A DNA stretch of 64,000 nucleotides, taken from NCBI GenBank assembly GCA_050246015.1, contig JBFWWU010000004.1:62001-126000 (forward strand). Reading direction: 5' to 3'. Shown piece by piece: positions 34,716 through 42,399 of the stretch. The notes beneath the pieces are model-generated. The model was not told the DNA's origin. It searched no databases and worked only from the letters and a program-made list of their open reading frames with translations. Each line of letters begins with the position of its first letter. The first letter of the stretch is position 1. A program made the position numbers and the translations under genes. The DNA comes from JTS-AC122 sp050246015 (GTDB taxonomy: Bacteria; Planctomycetota; Phycisphaerae; Phycisphaerales; UBA1924).

Positions 34716-36269
34716 ATGACAACCGCTGATCGACAGATCTGGACGGGCATGCTGACGCATCTTCGCGGGAACTCGCCGACGCTGTGCCGGCAGTGGTTCG
34801 AGGAGATCGAGCCGGCGGGGATGAACGGGGGCGTGCTGCGTCTGCGGGCGCACTCGCAGGTGCACCGCGACTATTTGCAGCGTTCGTGCCTGAACCCGTT
34901 CAATGACGCGGCGCAGTCGGTGTCGCAGCGGCTGATCACGGTGGAGTTCGTGGGGCCGGAGGAGGATTTGGCGGCATCAGCGTTCGCCGGGGAGGACTCG
35001 GAAGGGGCGCCGGCGTACGAGATGCCGCCGACGTCGAAGGGGCGCGGCCCGGGCATGGGTCACGAAGAAGGAACGACGGACCGAGAGGCAGCGCCGGGTG
35101 AAACGGCGCGTGAATCGACGCCGCGGGCGCATCCGGATCATTCTGACGGGCGGGTGCCGGGGCGTCCCGGGCGGGACGCGACGCGGGGGCCCGTGCCGTA
35201 CTCCGGTGAGCTGCGCCGGCCCGATCCGCTGGGGCTGTCGCTGGTGCTGAACCCGGATTACGCGTTCGAGAACTTCGTGGTCGGGCCGGGGAACCGGCTG
35301 GCGCACGCGGCGGCGCTGGCGGTCGCGGCGAACCCGGGTCTGGCGTACAACCCGTACTTCGTGCACGGGAAGGTGGGGCTGGGCAAAACGCACCTCTTGC
35401 AGGCGATCTGCCTGCGCATCAAGGAAAACAACCCCGCTGCCCGGATCTTCTACACCTCCTGCGACGCGTTCATCACGTATTTCATGGAGGCGGTGCAGGC
35501 GGGCGAGATGACGGACTTCCGTCACACGTTCCGTGAGGTCGATGTGCTGGTGATCGACGACGTGCACTTTCTGGCGAAGCGCGACCGGACGCAGGAAGAG
35601 TTCTTCCACACGTTCAACAGCCTGTACCAGATGCACAAGCAGATCATCCTGTCGTCGGACGCGCCGCCGGAGGAGATCCCGGATCTGGAAGAGCGGCTGG
35701 TGAGCCGGTTCAAGTGGGGGCTGGTGGCGCACGTGGCGCCGCCGTGCTATGAGACTCGGGTGGCGATCCTGCGGAACAAGGCGCGCTTGCGCGGGTTCGA
35801 GATGCCCGACGACGTGTCGTGCTACATCGCGGCGAAGATCGATACGAACATCCGCGAACTCGAGGGCGCGGTGGTGAAACTCCAGATCCTGTCGAGCGTC
35901 GAGAAACGAGCGGTGGACCTGGAGATGGCGCGGGCGGCGCTGGGCGAGGAGCCGGGGCGCACGGAGAAGCAGATCCAGATCCAGACGATCATCAACGCGG
36001 TGACGGACTACTTCGGTGTGAAGGTGACGGACCTGCAATCGAAGCGCCGGCACCGGTCCGTCGCGCTGCCGCGGCAGGTGTGCATGTTCCTGGCGCGCAA
36101 GCACACGAGGCATTCGCTGGAAGAGATTGGCGGGTACTTCGGCGGGCGGGACCACACGACGGTGATGCACGCGGTGCGCACGGTGGAGTCGAAGGTGACG
36201 ACGGAGAACGACTTCGCACGGGCAATCAAGGCGCTGGAAGAGACGCTCAAGACGCCGGGCGGGGCGTGA
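34716..36269 (+). CDS. dnaA: chromosomal replication initiator DnaA
   Basis: DnaA binds 9-mer boxes at the replication origin and opens the DNA. This 517-residue protein has a helical N-terminal domain (ending near residue 85), a long low-complexity linker (about 90-170), and the AAA+ ATPase with Walker A GKVGLGKTHLL (about 217) and Walker B LVIDDVHFL (about 278), a sensor region (LVSRFKWGL), and the C-terminal DNA-binding domain with the signature GGRDHTTVMHAVR (about 476). The first glycine of the canonical Walker A is replaced by His-Gly-Lys. The ATG at 34716 gives the MTTADRQIWTG start. No cluster of DnaA boxes is seen next to it. Confidence 0.97.
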   Translation: MTTADRQIWTGMLTHLRGNSPTLCRQWFEEIEPAGMNGGVLRLRAHSQVHRDYLQRSCLNPFNDAAQSVSQRLITVEFVGPEEDLAASAFAGEDSEGAPAYEMPPTSKGRGPGMGHEEGTTDREAAPGETARESTPRAHPDHSDGRVPGRPGRDATRGPVPYSGELRRPDPLGLSLVLNPDYAFENFVVGPGNRLAHAAALAVAANPGLAYNPYFVHGKVGLGKTHLLQAICLRIKENNPAARIFYTSCDAFITYFMEAVQAGEMTDFRHTFREVDVLVIDDVHFLAKRDRTQEEFFHTFNSLYQMHKQIILSSDAPPEEIPDLEERLVSRFKWGLVAHVAPPCYETRVAILRNKARLRGFEMPDDVSCYIAAKIDTNIRELEGAVVKLQILSSVEKRAVDLEMARAALGEEPGRTEKQIQIQTIINAVTDYFGVKVTDLQSKRRHRSVALPRQVCMFLARKHTRHSLEEIGGYFGGRDHTTVMHAVRTVESKVTTENDFARAIKALEETLKTPGGA

Positions 36270-36288
36270 GAGGCGGGGCGGTCGGGGA

Positions 36289-38247
36289 TCAGCCTTCGAG
36301 TTCCTGCCAGCGGGCGTACAACTCGGCGAGGCGCTGCTGCAGCGCGGCCATCCGGCGACCGGCGTCGGCCATCGCCTTGTGTTCACTGAGGACCTTGGGG
36401 TCGCTCATGATCGCGTTGATCGAGGCGAGTTCTGCTTCGCAGGACTCGATCTGAGCCGGGAGCGCGTCGAGTTCTCGCTGGTCCTTGTAACTGAGTTTTT
36501 TGCGGGGAGCCGCACTGGCAGAAACCGCCGGAGTCGCGGGGAGCGTGGAATCAGCGGCGGCAGACGACGCAGCGGCGGAGTGGCCGGGCCTCGGGGCGGG
36601 CGGTCGCAACTCGTGGCGCGTCACCTTGGCCCACTGGGCGTAGTCAGCGAAGTAGCGGGCGCCGCCGAGGCCGTCGAGCCAGAGCACGCGGGTGGCGAGG
36701 CGATCGAGCATGGCGCGGTCGTGCGTCACCAGGACAACCGCGCCGGGGAACTCTTCGAGGCTTTCCTCCAGCACATCGAGCGTCGCGAGGTCCAGGTCGT
36801 TGGTCGGTTCGTCGAGAATGAGGACGTCGGCGGGCTGGAGCATGAGGCGCGCGATGTGCACGCGGGCGAGTTCGCCGCCCGAGAGGCCCGAGACGACGCC
36901 GCGGAGTTGGGATTTGTGGAAGAGGAACATCTCGGCCCACGTCGCGATGTGCAGCAGTCGGCCGCGGTAGACGACACTGTCGGTGGGGGAGAAGACTTCG
37001 GCGAGCGTGGCGTTGGGATCGAGCGGCTCGCGGTGCTGACTGAAGAGGACGACGCGGAGATTGTCAGCCCGCTGGATCGTTGCCAGGGGCGGGGCGCTTC
37101 TTGGGAGCAGCCCGGCGAGGCGGGCTTCTTCCTTGAGCATCGCGTCAGTGGGGGGGTCGCTGGGAAGTTCGCCGGTGAGAAGTTTGATGAGGGTGCTCTT
37201 GCCCGCGCCGTTTGGGCCTAGGAGCCCGAGTTTCATGCCCGGGCAGAGGAGGATGTCGAGGTTCTGGAAGAGGACCTTGCCGCCCAGCGACATGCTCAGG
37301 CCACGGCCGGCGAGGAGTTTCTGGGTCTGGCGGTCGGTGGCGGAGAAGTCGATGGCGGCGGCGCGTGCCGGGGCGTTGCGGGCCCGGAGTTCGGCGAGTT
37401 CGTCCATGCGCTGGAACGAGGCGTCGATGCGGCTCTTGCTCTTGGTCCGGCGAGCCTTGGCGCCGCGGCTGAGCCAGCGCAGGTCCTCCTTGACCTCGGC
37501 GGCGAGGGTCTGTTCCTGGCGGGCCTGGGCGTCGAGGAACTCGGTCTTACGGCGGAGGAACTCGGCATAGCCGCCCGAGACGGTGAAGGTGCCCCGGGGG
37601 TAGGCGCGAGAGAGTTCGACGATGCGCGAGGCGGCGCGTTCAAGAAACATGCGGTCGTGGGTGACAATGATCGAGGCGAAGCCGCCCCCGGGGCCGCCGG
37701 TCGCGAAGGCGCCGCGGGTGGTGAGAAGGTCTTCGAGCCATTCGATGCCCTGGACGTCGAGGTGGTTGGTCGGCTCGTCGAGGAGGAGGAGGTCGGGATC
37801 GTGGGCAAGGGCGCGGGCGATGGAGAGGCGCTTGCGTTGCCCGCCGGAGAGGTGGTCGCAGGGAGTATCGGGAGGGGCGATGTCGATGCGTCCGAGCGTC
37901 ATCTCGGCGGCGAGTTCGAGCTCGTGGTGGTCGTGCAGGTGGGGGAGGCGGCCGGCGGCGAAGTGGGTTTCGAGTTCGGCCATGACGGCGGAGAGGACGG
38001 TGGAGCCGGGTGGGAACAGATCGGCCTGGGCGACGAAGGCCATGCGCAGGCCGCGGCGTGGGGCGATGACGCCGGTGTCGGCGTCCTCGATGCCGGCGAG
38101 GATCTTGAGCAGGGTGCTCTTGCCCGCGCCGTTGGGACCGATGAGGGCGAGGCGCTCCCCATCGTCGATGTTGATCGACACGCCGGTGAAGAGCGTGCGG
38201 TCGGCGAAGTGCTTGTGGATGTCGCGAGCGGAGAGGAGCGCGGGCAT
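36289..38247 (-). CDS. uup: ABC-F family ATPase (Uup-type)
   Basis: This 652-residue protein has two ATP-binding cassettes and no membrane segment. The first has Walker A GPNGAGKST (about 37) and signature LSGGQRKRL (about 133), then LLLLDEPTNHLD. The second has Walker A at about 348, signature LSGGELARV at about 458 and LILDEPTNDLDL. The C-terminal coiled coil (about 590-652; KKLSYKDQRELDALPAQIES) is that of Uup, which binds structured DNA and ribosomes. The frame is open further upstream to 38994 but the ATG at 38247 gives the ABC-F start. It converges on dnaA with a 19-bp gap. Exact function could be another ABC-F role such as ribosome protection. Confidence 0.92.
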   Translation of the reverse strand: MPALLSARDIHKHFADRTLFTGVSINIDDGERLALIGPNGAGKSTLLKILAGIEDADTGVIAPRRGLRMAFVAQADLFPPGSTVLSAVMAELETHFAAGRLPHLHDHHELELAAEMTLGRIDIAPPDTPCDHLSGGQRKRLSIARALAHDPDLLLLDEPTNHLDVQGIEWLEDLLTTRGAFATGGPGGGFASIIVTHDRMFLERAASRIVELSRAYPRGTFTVSGGYAEFLRRKTEFLDAQARQEQTLAAEVKEDLRWLSRGAKARRTKSKSRIDASFQRMDELAELRARNAPARAAAIDFSATDRQTQKLLAGRGLSMSLGGKVLFQNLDILLCPGMKLGLLGPNGAGKSTLIKLLTGELPSDPPTDAMLKEEARLAGLLPRSAPPLATIQRADNLRVVLFSQHREPLDPNATLAEVFSPTDSVVYRGRLLHIATWAEMFLFHKSQLRGVVSGLSGGELARVHIARLMLQPADVLILDEPTNDLDLATLDVLEESLEEFPGAVVLVTHDRAMLDRLATRVLWLDGLGGARYFADYAQWAKVTRHELRPPAPRPGHSAAASSAAADSTLPATPAVSASAAPRKKLSYKDQRELDALPAQIESCEAELASINAIMSDPKVLSEHKAMADAGRRMAALQQRLAELYARWQELEG

Positions 38248-38361
38248 GCGAGCAGAAGGTAGGTCGGCGAGAACGAGGTGATCAGCGCCGTGGCGGGGGC
38301 GGTTGGCGCGGGGTTCTGCTACACTTGGGCGGCTCGTGCCGTCCGAATTCTGAACCACACC

Positions 38362-39837
38362 ATGCCGATTCACCCACTCCCACAGTTTGAGGCCGATCTT
38401 GCCGAGGATCGCCGGATCTATGAGCGTCTGAAGCCGCCAACGAGCATGGTGGTGCGGTTCGGGATCATGAAACTGGTGGGGGAGTACCCATACAGCGGGG
38501 ACGCGAAGCCGGGGTGCGGGTCCAAGGTGGTGGTGCGGACGCACCGGGGGGTGGAACTGGCGGAGATGCTGACGACGACGTGCCCGAACGCGGGGTGCTC
38601 GAAGTCGGTGACGCGCAAGGAGATGCTGGAGTACATCGAGAACTCCGGGGGGCGCGAATACCCGTTCTTCAATCAAGGGCGAGTTCTTCGGATCGCGACG
38701 GTGGACGACCTGAATCAACAGGCGAAGATCGACGCCGAGCGCCCGAAGCACGTCATGCGGGCCCGTGAGGTGCTCTCGCAGATTCAGCCGCCGATCCCGA
38801 TGAAGATCGTGGACGCGGAGCCGATCCTGGGGGGCGAGAAGATCACGTTCTATTTCACGTCGGAGGACCGCGTGGACTTCCGCGACCTGGTGTCGCGGCT
38901 GGCATCGGAGCATCACACGCGGATCGAGATGCGGCAGGTCGGGGCACGCGATGAAGCACGCCTCGTGGCCGACTACGAGCGGTGCGGACAGCACTGCTGC
39001 TGCAAGCAGTTCCTCAAGGTGCTCAAGCCGATTTCCATGAAGTCCGCCAAGATCCAGAAGGCGACGCTGGACCCGCTCAAGATCTCGGGGCGGTGCGGAC
39101 GGCTGATGTGCTGCCTGCGGTACGAGGACGAGTCGTACGACGAACTACGCAAGCGCTTGCCGAAGAAGAAAGTGAGGCTGCGCACGCCCGAGGGGTGGGG
39201 GATCGTCATGGACACGCAGATCCTCACGCAACTCGTGCTCCTCCGGCTGGAGCACATCGAGAAGGACGTAGCGTTCACGGTTGAGGATCTGCAACTGGTG
39301 GACGGGAAGCAGACACCGGAGGTGGTGGAGGCGATCACGGCGGCGTCGCCGGTGCAGATGCCCGAAGGCCCTCCGCCGGGCGTGCGGGATGGCGGAAGAT
39401 CGTCGCGGGACGAACGACGGGCAGGTCCGGGCGGAGCGACAGAGCGTTCGCAGGGGCAACCGGCGGGACCTCGATCGGAATCTCGCGGCGGGGCGGGTCG
39501 AGAGGATGGGCGCCGGAATGATGGGGAGCGGTCGTCACCGGGTCGCCCACCGGCGCGAGGGCGAACAGGGGAACCCAGGACGGGTCCGGGTCCGGGTCCG
39601 GGCGAGGGGCTGCACGAAGAGCGCGGAGAGCACCTGACGGAGCCGGAGGTGCCGGGAACGGACGATCATGGCGAGGCGTTGCCCGGGCCTGGGACCGCGG
39701 CGGAGGGAGGAGGCGAGCGTCGTCGCCGTCGGCGTCGCCGGCGGCGTGGGCCCGGCGGCTCGGCGTCCGGCGGTCCGGAGGGCGGCGCAGGTGGGGGTGG
39801 TGGCGGGCCGCGGCGAGATGTGCCCCCCGGGGCGTAG
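38362..39837 (+). CDS. ricT: RicT/YaaT-type PSP1 domain protein
   Basis: The PSP1 C-terminal domain is seen with its conserved cysteines: GQHCCCKQFL at about 208 and SGRCGRLMCCLRYEDE at about 243. In Bacillus, RicT works with RicA and RicF as a cofactor of RNase Y maturation and binds iron-sulphur clusters through such residues. No ricA or ricF gene is near. The N-terminal part (MPIHPLPQ to GGREYPFF, with CPNAGCSK) is longer than in the Bacillus protein. The last 150 residues are disordered, Gly/Arg/Glu-rich with a run of arginines, which is unusual. The ATG at 38362 is the likely start. Confidence 0.88.
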   Translation: MPIHPLPQFEADLAEDRRIYERLKPPTSMVVRFGIMKLVGEYPYSGDAKPGCGSKVVVRTHRGVELAEMLTTTCPNAGCSKSVTRKEMLEYIENSGGREYPFFNQGRVLRIATVDDLNQQAKIDAERPKHVMRAREVLSQIQPPIPMKIVDAEPILGGEKITFYFTSEDRVDFRDLVSRLASEHHTRIEMRQVGARDEARLVADYERCGQHCCCKQFLKVLKPISMKSAKIQKATLDPLKISGRCGRLMCCLRYEDESYDELRKRLPKKKVRLRTPEGWGIVMDTQILTQLVLLRLEHIEKDVAFTVEDLQLVDGKQTPEVVEAITAASPVQMPEGPPPGVRDGGRSSRDERRAGPGGATERSQGQPAGPRSESRGGAGREDGRRNDGERSSPGRPPARGRTGEPRTGPGPGPGEGLHEERGEHLTEPEVPGTDDHGEALPGPGTAAEGGGERRRRRRRRRRGPGGSASGGPEGGAGGGGGGPRRDVPPGA

Positions 39838-40003
39838 CCCGTTTGGAATGCGTTTGAAGTCGGCGCGAAAGAAGGCGACGGCGGATGCCGGCGATGAAGC
39901 CGCCCCGCGGGTTTTTTGCCTATACTTGACGCTCGGAACGCGAACCAGTGCCTGAACGGGGCACGCGCGAGCGGCACACGGACAAGTTATCTCGGAGCAC
40001 CTG

Positions 40004-40948
40004 ATGGCGACCACGAAGGATCCGCTTGACATGATGATCGGCACGGGCGAAGTGCAGCGCAACAGCGCGGCGTCGTCGCAGCACTCCAAGGCGGCTGAAA
40101 AGGCGATCGCCGAGGGGAACAAGGGCACGGCGATCGCGGAGCTTCGCCGGGCTGTGGCGACCGATCCGGGGAATCGTCAGGCGTTCTTCAGGCTGGCGTA
40201 CATGCTCGACCTGGCCGGTGAGGAGGACGAGGCGATCGCGATGTACGAGCGGGCCTGCGAGCAGCACCCGGCGCCCGTCAACGCGCTGATCAACCTCGCG
40301 GTGCTATGCGAAGATCGCGGCGATTACGCCCGGGCCGAGCGCTGCCTGCGGCAGATCCTGGATACGAATCCCAACCACCTGCGGGCCAAGCTGTTCATGA
40401 AGGACGTGCAGGCGAGCCGGCAGATGGTGATGGAAGAGGACCACACGGCGGACCGCACGAAGCGCAACGCGATGCTCGACATGCCGGTGACGGACTTCGA
40501 GCTTTCCGTTCGCGCACGCACGTGCCTGAAGAAGATGAACATTCGCACGCTGGGCGACCTGCTGCGGACGACCGAGGCCGAGTTGCTGGGGTATCGCAAC
40601 TTCGGCGAGTCGAGCCTGGTCGAGATCAAGCAGATGCTCGCGAGCAAGGGACTCCGGCTGGGCCAGGGAGCGGAGGACGCACACCGCGCGGCCCGACGGA
40701 AGATCATCGATCAACTCAAGGGCTCTGGGAACGAGGCGGTGCTCGGCAAGGCGGTGTCGGAACTCAACCTGTCGGTGCGGGCACGCAAGGCGCTGCAACT
40801 GCTGAATATTCAGACGCTGGGCGACCTGGTGAGCCACACCGAGGCGGAACTCATGGGCGTGAAGAACTTCGGCGCGACGTCACTGAGCGAAGTCCGGCAG
40901 CGGCTCACGGACTACAACCTTTCGCTGCGCACCCTTGACGAGCAATAA
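40004..40948 (+). CDS. TPR protein with two RNA polymerase alpha-CTD domains
   Basis: A 314-residue protein joins TPR repeats (about 30-130; AELRRAVATDPGNRQAFFRL, AINMYER-like units) to two copies of the RNA polymerase alpha subunit C-terminal domain. Copy 1 (about 163-225) has ELSVRARTCLKKMNIRTLGD and RNFGESSLVEIKQML. Copy 2 (about 251-312) has NLSVRARKALQLLNIQTLGD and KNFGATSLSEVRQRL. In the polymerase these domains bind UP elements and activators. Here there is no alpha N-terminal domain, so it cannot be a core subunit. It could compete for or recruit factors or DNA. It begins at the ATG at 40004 behind GGAG and is followed by a terminator. Confidence 0.93.
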   Translation: MATTKDPLDMMIGTGEVQRNSAASSQHSKAAEKAIAEGNKGTAIAELRRAVATDPGNRQAFFRLAYMLDLAGEEDEAIAMYERACEQHPAPVNALINLAVLCEDRGDYARAERCLRQILDTNPNHLRAKLFMKDVQASRQMVMEEDHTADRTKRNAMLDMPVTDFELSVRARTCLKKMNIRTLGDLLRTTEAELLGYRNFGESSLVEIKQMLASKGLRLGQGAEDAHRAARRKIIDQLKGSGNEAVLGKAVSELNLSVRARKALQLLNIQTLGDLVSHTEAELMGVKNFGATSLSEVRQRLTDYNLSLRTLDEQ

Positions 40949-41008
40949 ATTCCGCGCTCGCTCCGGCGTCGAGCGGGAAACCACATGGACGTATCAGGTA
41001 TGGGACAA

Positions 41009-41040
41009 TGCCCGTGGTGCTGCCGCGGGCAGTTTTCTTG
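41009..41040 (+). terminator. intrinsic terminator after the TPR/alpha-CTD gene
   Basis: The stem TGCCCGTGG / CCGCGGGCA has nine pairs including one T-G wobble and a five-base loop, followed by GTTTTCTTG. It separates the TPR/alpha-CTD gene from the TPP riboswitch transcript. Confidence 0.8.
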
Positions 41041-41118
41041 ATGCGGTGATTGGGGCGGCACGGTCGCTGGGAATGGGCACGGAGCCGGGGCGAACCAAAC
41101 CGCTATCATTGTTGCAAC

Positions 41119-41207
41119 TGCGCTCGGGGCGCGGCTGCGGATCGTCCGCCGCCGCTGAGAAGCACCCGTAGAACCTGATCCGGTTCGGACCGGCGGAGGG
41201 AAGCGAC
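41119..41207 (+). promoter_or_regulatory. TPP riboswitch (THI element)
   Basis: The conserved core is present in order: GGGGCGCGG near the 5' side, CTGAGA at 41155-41160, CACCC, GAACCTGATC at 41171-41180, and GGAGGGAAGCG at 41195-41205. CGCT (41121-41124) pairs with AGCG (41202-41205) as P1. The aptamer senses thiamine pyrophosphate. The downstream gene starts at 41210, three bases after the aptamer, so GGAGGG is both the core and the Shine-Dalgarno sequence, and ligand binding could block translation directly. thiC is the third gene downstream. Confidence 0.93.
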
Positions 41208-41209
41208 AC

Positions 41210-41722
41210 ATGGCAGATGTTGTTCAACTTGTTCGATTCCAGATCGCTCATAGCGCTTGGGCGCTGGGCGAGATCATCCGGCATGCCAAGCCGCTGGCGA
41301 CGAGCGCGATTGAGCAGGACATGGGAATCGGCCCGGGCTCGCTGCGGGACAATCTCGCACACACGCTCGAAGCGATGATCTATTTCGCGGAGAATTTCGC
41401 AGGACGCGACTACGACACGGCCCGATACGCGAATGTGGAGCGGTGCTCGAAGACGCTGGACGGGTTGGAAGAACTGCTCGGCATTGCGCACGCGCGATTG
41501 CGAGAATCGATGGTGTCGGTGTGCGAGAGGGGGCTGCCAGAGCGTGTGCTTTGGCCGAATGCGGAAGGTGGGTCGATGCCGTGGGTCACGGCGGTGGCCC
41601 AGGTGTTCGATCATGCGACGCTGCACCGGGCGCAGTGCGTGAACATGCTGAAGCGGCTTGGGGTGGACCCGGCGCCGGATCTGGATCCGATGACGTTTCG
41701 ATCGAGGGGTTTGTCGTGGTAG
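41210..41722 (+). CDS. DinB family protein
   Basis: The 170-residue protein fits the DinB/YfiT-like metal-binding four-helix bundle: IAHSAWALGEIIRHA at the N-terminus, DNLAHTLEAMIYFAEN with the first His at about residue 49, and the FDHATLHRAQCVNML motif with HxxxHR at about 139. DinB proteins include bacillithiol/mycothiol transferases and DNA-damage-induced proteins of unknown function. It is the first gene after the TPP riboswitch, and its ATG is three bases past the aptamer. The following gene overlaps its stop, so the two are likely co-translated. The role is unknown. Confidence 0.88.
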   Translation: MADVVQLVRFQIAHSAWALGEIIRHAKPLATSAIEQDMGIGPGSLRDNLAHTLEAMIYFAENFAGRDYDTARYANVERCSKTLDGLEELLGIAHARLRESMVSVCERGLPERVLWPNAEGGSMPWVTAVAQVFDHATLHRAQCVNMLKRLGVDPAPDLDPMTFRSRGLSW

Positions 41723-42381
41723 CGCGGAGCGAAGCGGCAGTGGAAACGATCGCAAAAGTTCGAGCTCAAGCCAAGCGACTGGTTGCCCGGCACAAGGGTC
41801 AGCCGCGAGCGCTGGTTGAGGAGGCCATCCGTCTTGCCGGCGAGGGAGACGAGCAGCTCGCGTTTGAGGTATTCCGCGCGAGCAAGGCGGCAGTACGTTC
41901 ATTGACTCGCAAGGAGATCGAGACGCTGCGCACCCACCTGCACGATTGGAACTCGACGGACTGTTTTGCCTGCTTCGTGTCGGGGGTTGCGTGGCGCGAG
42001 GGCGTGCTGAGCGACTCGGTGATCGCCCGGTGGGCTCGCAGCGACGACCGATGGACCCGGCGGGCGGCGCTTGCCAGCACGGTGCCGCTCAATCTTCCGG
42101 CGCGCGGCGCCACCGCGCCCGAAGGCGAGCCGGCCAAGACGCTCGCGATCTGCCAGGTGCTCGTCGATGATCGCGACGACATGGTCGTCAAGGCGCTCTC
42201 GTGGGCACTGCGCGTGCTGGCCCGCAAAGACGCCTCGGCTGTGCGGGCATTCATCGCGCAGCACGCCGATCGTCTCGCGTCTCGCGTGCTGCGCGAAACC
42301 CACAACACGCTCAAGACCGGACTCAAGAACCCAAAGCGGTCCCTGCATGCGCCATCGACGCGCCGGCCGGCGGCTCGCTGA
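41716..42381 (+). CDS. AlkD-like DNA alkylation repair / HEAT-repeat protein
   Basis: This 221-residue alpha-helical protein resembles the AlkD DNA glycosylase family: the AWREGVLSDSVIARWARSDD and WTRRAALASTVPLN stretch (about 88-117) matches the typical tryptophan/RRA region, and HEAT-like helices follow. AlkD removes alkylated bases from DNA. The start is inferred as GTG at 41716, overlapping the previous stop, since the frame has no better start; upstream of that the frame is not protein-like. The catalytic Asp cannot be confirmed by eye. It shares the riboswitch transcript with DinB and thiC. Confidence 0.75.
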   Translation: MVARSEAAVETIAKVRAQAKRLVARHKGQPRALVEEAIRLAGEGDEQLAFEVFRASKAAVRSLTRKEIETLRTHLHDWNSTDCFACFVSGVAWREGVLSDSVIARWARSDDRWTRRAALASTVPLNLPARGATAPEGEPAKTLAICQVLVDDRDDMVVKALSWALRVLARKDASAVRAFIAQHADRLASRVLRETHNTLKTGLKNPKRSLHAPSTRRPAAR

Positions 42382-42399
42382 ACACTGAAGGAAACTTCA

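Noticed and set aside
34977..36386. A 469-residue minus-strand frame opposite dnaA.
   Set aside because: It is an antisense shadow of dnaA, with the typical His/Arg-rich composition and no domain.
36289..38994. A longer ABC-F protein starting upstream at 38994.
   Set aside because: The added 249 residues are the antisense of ricT and look unlike protein; the ABC-F fold starts at the ATG at 38247.
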